A stretch of 64,000 bases of DNA from NCBI GenBank assembly GCA_964549615.1, contig CAZJVP010000051.1, forward strand, positions 62,001 to 126,000, given 5' to 3'. Shown here in pieces: positions 35,435 through 44,557 of the stretch. The notes under the pieces were generated by a model. It ran no database searches. It saw nothing but the letters and a program-made list of their open reading frames with translations, and was not told where the DNA came from. The stretch's first letter is position 1, and every line of letters begins with the position of its first letter. The DNA is from CAYVLA01 sp964549615 [NCBI: uncultured Thermococci archaeon] (GTDB lineage Archaea > CAYQAE01 > CAYVLA01). The position numbers and the translations under genes are program-made.

Positions 35435-36622
35435 ATGAACGAGGTGATGGAGAATCCAAAGAAGGTGAAAGGTGGAGCTTACGTATTGGTCACGCCCAAT
35501 GGTCCCGAGGACGGCGGGGATTTCGGGCCCAGGACGACGGGAACAAGAACCAGCGGCATCCAGGAAGCCTTGGATCATGCGAAGGGCAACAGGAAGGACC
35601 TCTACATCGCCGGCGGCGGCCTCACCGAACCATTCAAGGGAGGCGTGGGCTACCAGCTTCAGGAAACCCTGAGGATACCTTGGAACCAGAACTGGCGCCT
35701 GGACGGGGGAGAGTACTGGCTGACCTACGCGGGGGAGAGCGGGGACGGCGTGGTCATCGACAGCCAGATGAACTGCCGGATCAAGCTCGGGGTGGTCGTC
35801 AACTCCCGTTCCCCTGGGGCTGTCGTGCGTATATGTCCCACCTCAAAAGGGCCGGATAACTTCCGGTGCGCCGTGGCCAGCACCTTCCAGTTCAACGCGC
35901 TGGTCGGTGCCGGGGATGTCTGGGGAAAAGGTGGGGCGGTGCAGAGGAGCACAGGGCTTCTGATGGACGCATCCGGAGGGCCGATCTCGGGCAACAAGGT
36001 GCAGGTCCGGGAGATCAACGCATGCGACGTCGGCGTACACCTGACCCAAGGGTGCAGCGGGAACGACATCGAGGCGACCTGGATTCACCTGACCAATCTG
36101 GGCTTGAGGATCGGGGATGAAGGGTCTCCCAATGTCCGCGGGAACACAATAAAGGCAGGCATCTCGGGCGACCTGAAGGGGACCAAGGGTGTGCAGATCT
36201 TCGGGCAGAGGAATCTCCTGACGATCAATGCCCACGGCAATGATCCGGGCCAGAACATGATATTCGAGGAAACGGCCAGGGACAACCTCATCATCGCCCT
36301 GGATCTTGCCGACGGGTTCACCAACCGCGCGGCGATCCCGACGAATCGAATCATTCCCGCATGCCCCGTCGAATTCTCCCTGGCCACGCCGCCCATCCCT
36401 GCATCGGGAGAGGAGGTGGTGAACCGATATCCTTACACGGTGCTTGTTCGCATCGTGCGCCCGGGCAGGGTCACCGGCTGGATTGAAAAGGATGCCAACG
36501 GGGCCTCCGAGGCGTTCCAGGGCAACCTGTTCGTAGGACAAACGCTCGTTCTGTCGCCTGGCCAGGGGATCATCTTCACCTACGATGAGCCGCCGGCCTG
36601 GAGATGGAAGGCCGTCGAGTAG
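35435..36622 (+). CDS. Right-handed beta-helix (pectate-lyase-like) protein
   Basis: A 395-residue protein. The N-terminal part has the pectate-lyase-superfamily entry pattern: D-G-G-D-F-G-P, then T-S-G-I-Q-E-A-L-D and K-D-L-Y-I-A-G-G-G. The middle shows repeated short strands (G-N-K-V, G-V-H-L-T-Q, N-D-I-E-A, G-L-R-I-G, G-N-T-I-K) typical of parallel beta-helix coils. The end is a small beta domain finishing P-P-A-W-R-W-K. There is no signal peptide, which is unusual for an extracellular glycan-acting beta helix; phage tail-fibre-like or intracellular use is also possible. Catalytic residues cannot be assigned. Confidence 0.55.
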   Translation: MNEVMENPKKVKGGAYVLVTPNGPEDGGDFGPRTTGTRTSGIQEALDHAKGNRKDLYIAGGGLTEPFKGGVGYQLQETLRIPWNQNWRLDGGEYWLTYAGESGDGVVIDSQMNCRIKLGVVVNSRSPGAVVRICPTSKGPDNFRCAVASTFQFNALVGAGDVWGKGGAVQRSTGLLMDASGGPISGNKVQVREINACDVGVHLTQGCSGNDIEATWIHLTNLGLRIGDEGSPNVRGNTIKAGISGDLKGTKGVQIFGQRNLLTINAHGNDPGQNMIFEETARDNLIIALDLADGFTNRAAIPTNRIIPACPVEFSLATPPIPASGEEVVNRYPYTVLVRIVRPGRVTGWIEKDANGASEAFQGNLFVGQTLVLSPGQGIIFTYDEPPAWRWKAVE

Positions 36623-36672
36623 ACGTTTGGCTGTGACCTGTCTAGTCGTGTCGGCCGGACGCGGGTGGTTTC

Positions 36673-37401
36673 TTGAAGAACCAGTACTTCGGGGACACTA
36701 GGGATCTGTTCAAGTACGACCTCGTGCTGGAGTTCCTGCTCCAAACTGGGCTCAAGCGATTCACCTTCATCCCCATGCTCACCCAGGACGAACCAAGCTA
36801 CAGCGGAGGCCGTACCGACCACTCGAAGGCGCGGGCTGGGACGGGCAGGAAGGAGTTGGTGGACAGCCTCACGGCCTGCATCAAGGAAGGCAGGAGGAAC
36901 ATAAGAGAGCTTAGTTGGGTCATCAGATCCGGCGCGCCAACGGCCGGGATCAGCGTGGCGATCTACGCGGAGGATCGCCTATTCACGCACGAGGCAAGAC
37001 GCCAGTACTTCGGGGGGATAGGCTTCGGCCTGCTCGAGCGCTCCGTGATTCTTGTGGATCCCGACATAGGCCTGGAGGTGAAGAGCATGAGGGGCAGGGA
37101 GGAAAGGTATGTCACCTACGACGAGGTCAAGCTTCTCTACGATCGGATGGATCCGCGCTCGATCCTCACCGTATTCCAATTCATACCTCGGGTGAAGAGG
37201 CTCCATTACATCCAGCTTCTGCGGGCAAGGCTGGCACGGCAAGTCGCCACGGGCGGGGAAGTCTGCTACGTATCGGACAATCAGGTTGCCTTGTTTGCAC
37301 TGGCCAAGGGCTCACGGTCAAGGCACTTGGTGCGCAGCGTGATCCATGGATATGCCGAACGCTACGGCCTGCTCTGTGGCCCCAACGAAGTCGATGGGTA
37401 G
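36673..37401 (+). CDS. Conserved hypothetical protein with KNQYFGD motif
   Basis: A 242-residue soluble protein. The N-terminus K-N-Q-Y-F-G-D-T-R-D-L-F-K-Y-D-L resembles a widespread uncharacterised family that I recall starting K-N-Q-Y-F-G-D-x-x-D. A central V-D-P-D-I-G-L-E-V is followed by Y-V-T-Y-D-E-V and V-F-Q-F-I-P-R. The D-P-D-x-G-L-E motif sits at the end of a strand and could be a metal or cofactor site. No enzyme activity is known to me. TTG 36673 starts directly at the family motif. It converges with the SGNH hydrolase gene. Confidence 0.5.
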   Translation: MKNQYFGDTRDLFKYDLVLEFLLQTGLKRFTFIPMLTQDEPSYSGGRTDHSKARAGTGRKELVDSLTACIKEGRRNIRELSWVIRSGAPTAGISVAIYAEDRLFTHEARRQYFGGIGFGLLERSVILVDPDIGLEVKSMRGREERYVTYDEVKLLYDRMDPRSILTVFQFIPRVKRLHYIQLLRARLARQVATGGEVCYVSDNQVALFALAKGSRSRHLVRSVIHGYAERYGLLCGPNEVDG

Positions 37402-37420
37402 TTTCAGGGCATGTTGGTCG

Positions 37421-38419
37421 TCATGCCCTTGCCCGCATCCTCTTAATGATCTGAGAGAAGTTGCGAGCAATCTCCTCCATTCCCTGCGGCGATGGATGGA
37501 CGAGATCGAAGCTCAGCCCGGGGACCTCCCTCAGCAGTCTCCTTCCATCGATGTGGAACAGTCTGGGCATGTTCAGATCCTTGACCGCGTCGCGCACGAT
37601 CTGCCTGAACGCGGCCTGCCTAGCCGGCGTTGGCTCAAGGTCGGCAGAGAAGGTGAACATGTCGGTGCAGAACACCCATTTCCTGGGATGGGATCTGGCG
37701 ATCCTGCGCACGAAGTACCTCACCCTGCGTTCGAACTCCTCGTTTGTGAACTCCGGGCGGGGCATCATGTTGATGCCTATCTCCAGCGTGGCGAGGTCCC
37801 AATCCTGCCGGCGGGCGATGTAGTCCGCCATCTGGGCTTCGCAGTGGGCACCGCCGCCGAAGCCCAGGTTCACCAAATCGACCCCAAGCATCTGGGCCAT
37901 CCGCATAACGTAGGAGCCAGTGGGCCTTATTGCCCAAGCACCGTGGGTGATGGACGAGCCGTAGGTGAGCAGGGTCTCCCTCGGGGTCTGGGACCTCCTG
38001 GGAGGCTCGGTCTCGCCCTCTACCTCGACCAGCCTAACGGGCGGCCAGTACGGTAGGATTACCCTTGTTAGGTGTGCGTCGAAGGGAAGCTTCCTCTCCC
38101 TCGTGATCTTGTCGAGGGACTTCATGTTCTGGGGCTTCGACACCCTGATCTCCGTGGCCTCGGGGCCTACGAGGTGCCATGAAACCAGGAAGCATCCCTG
38201 GAAGACTTCGACCAGCGCGGGCGGCTCCTTGCCGGCTATGAGACTGATCTTCGCCTCGGTCCCTTTGAGGTTGAACCTGATCTCCGCCCCCGCCGCGGCC
38301 AGGGCTGCCTCCTTGGCTTGATCGTTCAAGCTCACCCTCAGGTCATTGGGGATCCTGCTGAGCAGCATTCCCTTGCCGTCGGGAGGCGATATCAGCTCCT
38401 CGATGTTGTGCAATTCCAC
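37421..38419 (-). CDS. SGNH/GDSL-type hydrolase
   Basis: About 332 residues from GTG 38419 (longer starts lack homology). Residues 1-150 form the beta-sandwich domain that precedes many bacterial GDSL esterases. Residues 170-332 are the SGNH fold: T-Y-G-S-S-I-T-H-G (block I serine), G-F-G-G-G-A-H, L-E-I-G-I-N (block III), and F-D-L-V-H-P-S-P (block V D-x-x-H). The Ser/Asp/His set is complete, so it should be an active esterase, probably removing acyl groups from sugars. No signal peptide. It lies upstream of the GATase1-like paralog 2 on the opposite strand. Confidence 0.8.
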   Translation of the reverse strand: MELHNIEELISPPDGKGMLLSRIPNDLRVSLNDQAKEAALAAAGAEIRFNLKGTEAKISLIAGKEPPALVEVFQGCFLVSWHLVGPEATEIRVSKPQNMKSLDKITRERKLPFDAHLTRVILPYWPPVRLVEVEGETEPPRRSQTPRETLLTYGSSITHGAWAIRPTGSYVMRMAQMLGVDLVNLGFGGGAHCEAQMADYIARRQDWDLATLEIGINMMPRPEFTNEEFERRVRYFVRRIARSHPRKWVFCTDMFTFSADLEPTPARQAAFRQIVRDAVKDLNMPRLFHIDGRRLLREVPGLSFDLVHPSPQGMEEIARNFSQIIKRMRARA

Positions 38420-38810
38420 GCCTTTGTGAATCAACTCCTCATCCCTCGCAGCGATGTTGCTTGGGCCTCCAGCAGCGTCCGCCTCGGCGTCGGCCGAGGA
38501 ATCCACGTCCTGGCATAAGCCGGTGTCCGGTGGAGCTGCCGCCAGGCAGGCGGGCCGAAGTGCGCATAGATATCTTTCGCCGAGAGGACTAGGTGTCGGG
38601 CATCCCGGCGCTTGATCGTGCTGGTCCGAGCTCCATCCTTCATCCCCCGACGGCTGTCCCAAGTGCATGCTGTGCACAGAACCAAAACTGTGACGCTGCG
38701 TCTAAACCCAGCGTTGCTGGCGCCTTGAGGGCCCGCAGATAGGCAAGCCGGGTTCGCCCCGGTCCGCGACACGGCCGCCTGTCCGGCCAGCAAGCAAGAT
38801 CAGACGTAAG

Positions 38811-38818
38811 GTTTAAAG
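38811..38818 (+). promoter_or_regulatory. TATA-like box for GATase1-like paralog 2
   Basis: GTTTAAAG lies about 38 bases before the ATG at 38852. This argues against the ATG at 38819, which it almost touches. Confidence 0.55.
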
Positions 38819-38851
38819 ATGCTCGTGGAAACTCCAGCGCAGAGCAGTAAC

Positions 38852-40120
38852 ATGCCTGCGCCCTCCGGTCAAGCTGGTGATGAGCCAGTCCACTGGCTTG
38901 CCGTCCTTTCCCTTGCATCGTGCGTCATGGGTTCGTCGGCGGCCACGGCCCTGGAGGACGGACGGATCGGGGTCCTCTACATCGGCTGCATCGCCCGTTC
39001 CCGGCCCTTCTGGGACATGAGGCAGGACCCTCTCTTCGCGCTCAGCTTCGTGCAGGCGACCCTTCGCTCGTCCGGAGCATGGGCCCCTATACAGCAGGTG
39101 TCGGGAGGAGGTGAAGTGGCCAGGATGGTGAGGCTGTACATGCCCCGAACCTACTCGCGGCTGACGTCGGGGTTCGATGTCATAGTCCTTTCCAACGCGA
39201 ATCGATTCATGGTGGGCGTGAGCAACATCGAGATGGTCGCCCGTGCAGTCAGGGAGGGTGGCCTGGGGCTTTTCATGTCCGGAGGCTGGGAGAGCTTCGG
39301 GGGGCACAATCATCCCGACTGGGGAAGCACCTCGGTGGGCGATCTGCTTCCGACCGTGGATGTTGAGGGCTCCTGGGTGTCGCATCCGCGTGGCGACCTC
39401 AAGCTCGTGATCACCGACGAGAAGCACGAGTTCATCAGGAGCCTTCCCTGGGAGAGGGAGAAGGCGCAGTTCATGTTCGACTTCCACCACAACGTGGTCA
39501 CAGCCAAAGAGGGTTCCCAGGTGCTTGCCCGGGTACGGGCTCCGGACTTGGATGATCCGGCCATGGTGAGCTGGGAGCTTGCGGGGGGAAACCGCGTCTT
39601 CGCCCTAACCGGCGAAGTCCACACGATGGCGTTAGGCCCGTGGCCGTACTACCTGGACTTCGGGGCAAACCTGATGATCTACCTTGACGGCCGCCCAGTT
39701 CCCCAAGACATCGACCTGGTGCACTCGCTCAGGACGACGATGCACGCGGTCGCCGTAAGGAGGTCCCTGCTGATTAGCCTCCTGGAGTTCTGTGACTCCT
39801 TCGGCGCTGACACGGGCGGGATCACGGTCAGGACGGACGAGCTGGACAAGATCGCGGCGCAGGCAAAGCCCCTCTATCTGCAACTGCAGTTCCAAGAAAC
39901 CCTAGACGCCTACAGGAGCGTCGAGGAGGGCCTGGCGACGATCGAACAGGACGCAATGCGGCTGAAGGACAGAACCCTGTTTTGGATCTACATCATCGAA
40001 TGGGTTGCCGTGACCGGAACCATGATGGTCTGCGGGGTCCTCCTTTGGTCGATCATGATCCGCCACAGTCTGTACAGAGAAACCCGAACGACAAGGTTGG
40101 AGCGCCTGGATCCACCCTGA
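38852..40120 (+). CDS. Membrane-anchored GATase1-like protein (paralog 2)
   Basis: A 422-residue exported protein. A hydrophobic stretch at about residues 14-30 is followed by L-E-D-G-R-I-G-V-L-Y-I-G-C and the GATase1-like domain (PF07090-type by recollection), with F-D-V-I-V-L-S-N-A-N, F-M-S-G-G-W-E-S-F-G-G and a F-H-H-N-V-V motif. The P-V-P-Q-D-I-D-L-V-H stretch starts a helical region with S-F-G-A-D-T, then M-R-L-K-D-R-T-L-F-W-I-Y, one membrane helix and a basic tail. The same layout recurs in paralogs 3 and 4. The domain lacks a visible Cys nucleophile. An extracytoplasmic ligand-binding role is inferred. Start chosen by promoter position. Confidence 0.7.
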   Translation: MPAPSGQAGDEPVHWLAVLSLASCVMGSSAATALEDGRIGVLYIGCIARSRPFWDMRQDPLFALSFVQATLRSSGAWAPIQQVSGGGEVARMVRLYMPRTYSRLTSGFDVIVLSNANRFMVGVSNIEMVARAVREGGLGLFMSGGWESFGGHNHPDWGSTSVGDLLPTVDVEGSWVSHPRGDLKLVITDEKHEFIRSLPWEREKAQFMFDFHHNVVTAKEGSQVLARVRAPDLDDPAMVSWELAGGNRVFALTGEVHTMALGPWPYYLDFGANLMIYLDGRPVPQDIDLVHSLRTTMHAVAVRRSLLISLLEFCDSFGADTGGITVRTDELDKIAAQAKPLYLQLQFQETLDAYRSVEEGLATIEQDAMRLKDRTLFWIYIIEWVAVTGTMMVCGVLLWSIMIRHSLYRETRTTRLERLDPP

Positions 40121-40591
40121 GCTGCATGGAGAGCTTGGAGGGGTATGCAGCAAGCATCCAGCGGACTCTATTTGTCCGATAGGCCCCTCGAACCGATCTC
40201 CTTGCCCCGCCGTCGCCTGACCATCAACATGGAGGCCGTCGCGCGTTGGACATGCATCCTCGTCGTTGGGCGATCCTCTAGCTGAGATACTTTCTTCGCA
40301 TTCGCTCAGGCATGGATATCGTGTTGCCCGTTGCGTGCATTAAGGCCATGTAGGGCTGCGGGATCTGGTCATCCCCATTCGCGGATCGGCAAGCGGCATT
40401 GGCGGGCCTCGGAAAAGGTCAACCGGCGAAGGAAGCGCTAATGGGTTAAGTTCGGCGATCGGAAAACGACGCTGTCCGAGATCATGGGGTTCAGTTACGT
40501 GTGAAGATGGAATCCCGATTCGCCTGCTCCTCGGGGTGACTGCAAGCCAATGTCCCCCACTGAAAACTTTCGTTTGGGGTCGCCGGCCCGG
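40121..40591. other. 471-base intergenic region, no gene seen
   Basis: Lies between paralog 2 and the PIN toxin gene. I found no reading frame with family features, no tRNA and no strong hairpin. Confidence 0.45.
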
Positions 40592-41053
40592 CTACAGTCC
40601 TAGCATCTTAGCAGCTTGCCGATGATCGACGACTTGGAAATCAGAGTAGGTCGGCATGAGGCTTTGGACCGGAAATCCTTGGATCTCCTCGTCCTCGGTG
40701 ATGAGGATGTTTCCCGCCCAAGCCCCTGTCGCAACTATCACACAGTCAACGAAATCCGTCATCTGCCTTCGCGCTAGGATCGACCTCAGGCAGACCTCCG
40801 GCTCGGAAACCGGCACCTTGGTCAATCCCTCGTCGGACGCCAATACGGCGATGCCGGTGAGGACGTCGTCCTCTCGAAGATACGACTCGGCGCAATGTTT
40901 GGCCGCGATTGCCATGGCCTCGAACACGGAGATTTCACTGAGCATCGTCTCGTGTCCGGCCCGACGGAGTCTCCGGAGAAGGTCCCTTGGAACGTCGGCC
41001 TGGGCCATCCCTAGGCAGGGAAGAACGTAGGTGGTGTCGAGGACGACCCTCAT
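40592..41053 (-). CDS. PIN-domain ribonuclease toxin (VapC-like)
   Basis: A 153-residue PIN domain. The acidic residues are in place: V-L-D-T-T-Y-V-L near the start, E-I-S-V-F-E-A-M, D-F-V-D-C-V-I-V-A-T and T-E-D-E-E near residue 118. VapC toxins cleave RNA, often tRNA or rRNA, and are neutralised by the adjacent antitoxin. The start overlaps the antitoxin stop by four bases (ATGA), so the two are translationally coupled. Confidence 0.85.
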   Translation of the reverse strand: MRVVLDTTYVLPCLGMAQADVPRDLLRRLRRAGHETMLSEISVFEAMAIAAKHCAESYLREDDVLTGIAVLASDEGLTKVPVSEPEVCLRSILARRQMTDFVDCVIVATGAWAGNILITEDEEIQGFPVQSLMPTYSDFQVVDHRQAAKMLGL

Positions 41054-41286
41054 CGCTCCAGCCTCTGAGAGAGTTCTTTTCGGGACCTGGTGAACTCCTC
41101 AGGCGAGATGATCAGCTTCGGCTCCCTCTCGAGGAGGTCATCAAGGCTGGGGAGGGGATGCACGATGAGCCGTCCACGGTCGACGCTGTATGACACCAGA
41201 GAACCCGGCGCAATCCCGAGCGCGTCCCTCATACTCTTTGGTGGGAACAGCTCGCCCTTGGATCCAACCCTGCCGGTGACGGCCAT
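41050..41286 (-). CDS. AbrB/MazE-type antitoxin (VapB-like)
   Basis: A 78-residue protein with the swapped-hairpin AbrB fold: M-A-V-T-G-R-V-G-S-K-G-E-L-F-P-P-K-S-M-R and L-G-I-A-P-G-S-L-V. The C-terminal half is charged and helical and should bind the toxin. First gene of the pair, expected to autoregulate the promoter at 41307-41318. Confidence 0.85.
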   Translation of the reverse strand: MAVTGRVGSKGELFPPKSMRDALGIAPGSLVSYSVDRGRLIVHPLPSLDDLLEREPKLIISPEEFTRSRKELSQRLER

Positions 41287-41306
41287 GTAGAGCGCTTGCC
41301 GGAATA

Positions 41307-41318
41307 GCTTAATAATAT
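41307..41318 (-). promoter_or_regulatory. TATA box of the vapBC-like operon
   Basis: The complement reads ATATTATTAAGC, centred 26 bases before the antitoxin ATG at 41286, implying a leaderless message. Confidence 0.7.
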
Positions 41319-41541
41319 TCCCTTAGCCGGATTTGGGGCCATTGACCGGATGAGTCCGGCAGATTCAACGACGCCAGATATCGCGCAAGGGCCAACTTGA
41401 TCGACAGCTCCATGATCTGCAGGTTTCCTCTGGCGATGGCGTGCGCTCTCGGTCAACAGTTTGGGAGGTCGGGAGGGGTGGCCGGGCCCGTTGGTGGTGG
41501 TGTCGGAAGATTCTTATCCGTTCTGGACCGAAGCGGGGTGG

Positions 41542-42783
41542 ATGCTGGAGAATCGCCTTCTCCTCATAGCCGTCATCGCTGCGATCGCGGTGGGGCAAGC
41601 ACGCCAGGGTTTGGCTCTGGAGGACCGCCGGATCGGCGTCCTGTACGTGAGCGATCCCATCAGGTCACCCGCCTTCACCTTCATGCGCGCCGAGCCCATC
41701 TTCTCCCTCACCTTCGTGGCCGCCTCCCTGAGGGGCTTCGGGGGCTGGGATCTGGACGACGTCCACAGGGCGATACGGCTCTATTTCCCGCGCATGTACC
41801 AGGATCTGACAAGCCGATTCGATGTCGTGGTCCTTGACAATGCGAACCAGATGGCGATTACGCCTGAGCAGATCGAGCTGTTGGCACGGGGAGTGAGGGA
41901 GGCTGGCATAGGATTGCTCATGACGGGTGGCTGGGAAAGCTTCGGCGGCACGGGGACGGCCCAGCCCTCATGGGGCCCGACCGCGATCGGCGCCCTTCTT
42001 CCCGTCCAGTGCGTCGACGGCACATGGGTCGAATCGGGCAGGCTCGTCATCGACGAGCCGGAGCACGAGTTCGTGGCAAGCATCCCATGGGACCGCAAGG
42101 GCCCATTCATGCAGTCCTTCCACCACAACCTGGTCACCGTCAGGGAGGGGGGACAGTTGCTCGCCCATACCGACCGCAACCGGTATCAACCTGGTGGCGA
42201 CCACCCGCTTTTCATCACGTGGGAGGTGGAAGGGGCAAGGGTCTTCGCGTGCACGGGCGAGATAGTCCAGATGGCATCGATCTTCAGCTACGGCGGCACG
42301 AACTACGACATCTGGGAGTACTACGGGGATTTCATAAGCAACCTGATGATCTACCTCGACAAGCGCCCGGTGCCCCAGGATGTCGATCTCGTCCATGCCG
42401 TGAGGTCGACGGCATTCCAAAGCAGGACCAGGGTCTCCCTGCTCTTGAGCCTCGTTGAGTTCGTCGAGTCCTTCGGGGCGAACGGCCAGGGGGTGATGCG
42501 CTCAGTCGACGAGCTGAACGGGGTCGTCGCCCAGGCCGACGGTGCGTACCTTGACCTCAACTTCGAGGAGGTTCTGGAAATCTATCGCCGGATCGGAACG
42601 ATGCTCGATGACATCGAAAAGCAGGCGCTTGAGCTCAAGGACCGAACGCTTCTCTGGGTCTACCTCGTCGAGTGGCTCGCGGTGACCGGAACCGCTCTGC
42701 TCGCCGGCTTCATCTTGTGGACGACCATGGTCCGGCGGAGATTCTACAAGGAGATGAAGGTCACTAGAATCGCGGCCCTCTAG
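41542..42783 (+). CDS. Membrane-anchored GATase1-like protein (paralog 3)
   Basis: A 413-residue protein with a clear signal peptide (M-L-E-N-R-L-L-L-I-A-V-I-A-A-I-A-V). Then follow L-E-D-R-R-I-G-V-L-Y, F-D-V-V-V-L-D-N-A-N, L-M-T-G-G-W-E-S-F-G-G, the F-H-H-N-L-V motif, R-P-V-P-Q-D-V-D-L-V-H and the helical region E-S-F-G-A-N. The C-terminal module L-K-D-R-T-L-L-W-V-Y-L-V-E-W leads into one membrane helix and a basic tail. It is the clearest of the four paralogs. A TTCTTATCC element at about 41510 fits a near-leaderless start. It is followed by the ceramidase-like gene on the same strand. Confidence 0.72.
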   Translation: MLENRLLLIAVIAAIAVGQARQGLALEDRRIGVLYVSDPIRSPAFTFMRAEPIFSLTFVAASLRGFGGWDLDDVHRAIRLYFPRMYQDLTSRFDVVVLDNANQMAITPEQIELLARGVREAGIGLLMTGGWESFGGTGTAQPSWGPTAIGALLPVQCVDGTWVESGRLVIDEPEHEFVASIPWDRKGPFMQSFHHNLVTVREGGQLLAHTDRNRYQPGGDHPLFITWEVEGARVFACTGEIVQMASIFSYGGTNYDIWEYYGDFISNLMIYLDKRPVPQDVDLVHAVRSTAFQSRTRVSLLLSLVEFVESFGANGQGVMRSVDELNGVVAQADGAYLDLNFEEVLEIYRRIGTMLDDIEKQALELKDRTLLWVYLVEWLAVTGTALLAGFILWTTMVRRRFYKEMKVTRIAAL

Positions 42784-42881
42784 GTCTGCCACGCCTTCGG
42801 TATGCCCGTGCTGGCTGGGTTTCACGGACCGGCTTTCCGCGCGATCCCATCGATCGTAAAGCACCGAGGGGAACGAGGTCA

Positions 42882-42890
42882 CTATTAAAA
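42882..42890 (+). promoter_or_regulatory. TATA box of the ceramidase-like gene
   Basis: CTATTAAAA lies about 45 bases before the TTG start at 42932. Confidence 0.6.
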
Positions 42891-42931
42891 TGCGTAAGCT
42901 ACCGGTGAGCCCGGCTGAGGCGGCGTCCTGA

Positions 42932-44185
42932 TTGAAGGTTGGCTTTGCCATCAGCGAGATCACACCTCCGTTAGGCATTCCGTTGAGTGGCTACGGGTTC
43001 TTCCGGGATCGTAAGGCGGATGGGGTGTCCGACCCTTTGTACGTCAGGGCCGTGGGCATGGAGGATGAGGAACCTGCTCTGATCTTGGCCTTCGACCTTC
43101 TCGGCCTTGACTCCCTGCTGGTAGCACGCCTGAGGAGGAAGCTGGCCGACATGGCGGGCATCCCGAGGGATCACCTCATGCTGACTTGCACCCACACCCA
43201 CTCCGGCCCCAACGTCATGCCTTTGCGAGGTGAGCCTCGGAGGAGAGGGACATACCTGCGTGATCTTGTCGAGCAGGCGGGGGCGGCTGGGCAGGAGGCA
43301 TTAGACCAGGCACGGACGGTGCGCGGCCTGTCGCGGTTCCGCACGCGCTTTGGGGGCTTCTCATGGAACAGGGCCTTTGCCGATGGCGAGGTCAGCCGGG
43401 AGGTCAGCGGGATGGTTGCGAGGACGTCCGCGCGGACCGTGGTTTTAGTGAACTACGCCTGCCACCCCGTCACCCTGGGCATCAACACGCAGATCTCGGC
43501 TGACTACCCAGGGGCATTCAACCAGATGATGGCCCGGGCCGGGATCTGCTCGCTCTTCCTCACGGGTCCCTGCGGCGACCTAGATCCGGTCGTGAACCGG
43601 GATAGCTGGGGACGCGGTACGAAGGAACTTGCGAATCAGTATGCCAAGCAGCTTTTAAGGGCCACCCTGCGTGGGATTTCCCGCGCCAAGCCCTTTCGGG
43701 TGGACCAGTGTTCCGTCGCCACCGCGAATTTCAGGGCACCATACCGCGTGCCCGGAAGGCGGGAACTGAAAGAGGCATTGGCGAAGGCAAGGCAGGTCAA
43801 GGAGGACCCTGACAAGAAAGCGCTCTTCGAGATCTGCTGGGCGCGGGACGGGCTCAACCTGCTCAGATCTGGCCGTTTCGCCAAGTCGGCAACGCTGTAT
43901 CTTCAGGCGTTCCGCGTGGGGGAGGTTGTGGTGATTGCGCTGCCGGCCGAGGTCTTCTTTGAGTTCGGGGAGGCGATAAGGGCTCCCTTCCCAGAAACTG
44001 AAGTCCTGATCGCCACGAGCGCGAACTCCGTGGTGGGGTACATCCCTTCGGAGAGGGATTTCGAGGCAGGCGGGTACGCCTCGGGCCTTGCATGCAAGTT
44101 CTACAAGAGGTTTCCCTTCGAGCCGGGGATAGGGGTCAAGCTGGTTGACCGATCGATCAAGCTCATTCGATCGCTTCTGCGGTGA
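42932..44185 (+). CDS. Neutral ceramidase-like zinc hydrolase (N-terminal domain type)
   Basis: A 417-residue protein. It begins V-G-F-A-I-S-E-I-T-P-P-L-G-I-P-L-S-G-Y, the entry of the neutral/alkaline ceramidase N-terminal domain family. C-T-H-T-H-S-G-P-N and Y-A-C-H-P-V-T-L-G carry the zinc-binding histidines, with S-A-D-Y-P-G and T-G-P-C-G-D-L-D-P following. True ceramidases are about 700 residues; this single-domain form is common in environmental microbes, where it probably hydrolyses other amides or esters. No signal peptide is evident. TTG 42932 puts the family motif at the N-terminus. Flanked by GATase1-like paralogs 3 and 4. Confidence 0.8.
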   Translation: MKVGFAISEITPPLGIPLSGYGFFRDRKADGVSDPLYVRAVGMEDEEPALILAFDLLGLDSLLVARLRRKLADMAGIPRDHLMLTCTHTHSGPNVMPLRGEPRRRGTYLRDLVEQAGAAGQEALDQARTVRGLSRFRTRFGGFSWNRAFADGEVSREVSGMVARTSARTVVLVNYACHPVTLGINTQISADYPGAFNQMMARAGICSLFLTGPCGDLDPVVNRDSWGRGTKELANQYAKQLLRATLRGISRAKPFRVDQCSVATANFRAPYRVPGRRELKEALAKARQVKEDPDKKALFEICWARDGLNLLRSGRFAKSATLYLQAFRVGEVVVIALPAEVFFEFGEAIRAPFPETEVLIATSANSVVGYIPSERDFEAGGYASGLACKFYKRFPFEPGIGVKLVDRSIKLIRSLLR

Positions 44186-44557
44186 ACCATCTGCCGACCG
44201 AGACACGATGTCATGCGTATCGGGTGGTGGTGCTGAGGCACTGAGCGTGTTGCAGGGCAGCTATCGGTTGCCAGGCCTTCTCTCAACGTGCACTTGGGAT
44301 TCGGAACCCTCCTCGCATTGCAGCCACCTCAGATGCCGGGCCAACCCTCGTCGCGGACCGTGGCAGGAACCGGGTCGACTCAGCGTACGGGGGTCTGGCC
44401 TAAGAACGCGATCATGAGCAGCGTGCTGGGATCGTTGCATTTGTCATCATTAGCTGGGGAAGACCTCGCCACCCTTGCAGACGTGTCTTCTTGGGGGTCA
44501 CGGGGTTTCGTTGTTGCCATGGTCTGGCCGGGCTACTTCTGGACTTGGTGACCTGCT
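44186..44557. other. 372-base convergent intergenic region
   Basis: Between the ceramidase-like gene and paralog 4. No gene or repeat recognised. Confidence 0.4.

Noticed and set aside
38420-38677. N-terminal extension of the SGNH hydrolase
   Set aside because: Low-complexity, no homology; the beta-sandwich domain begins near GTG 38419.
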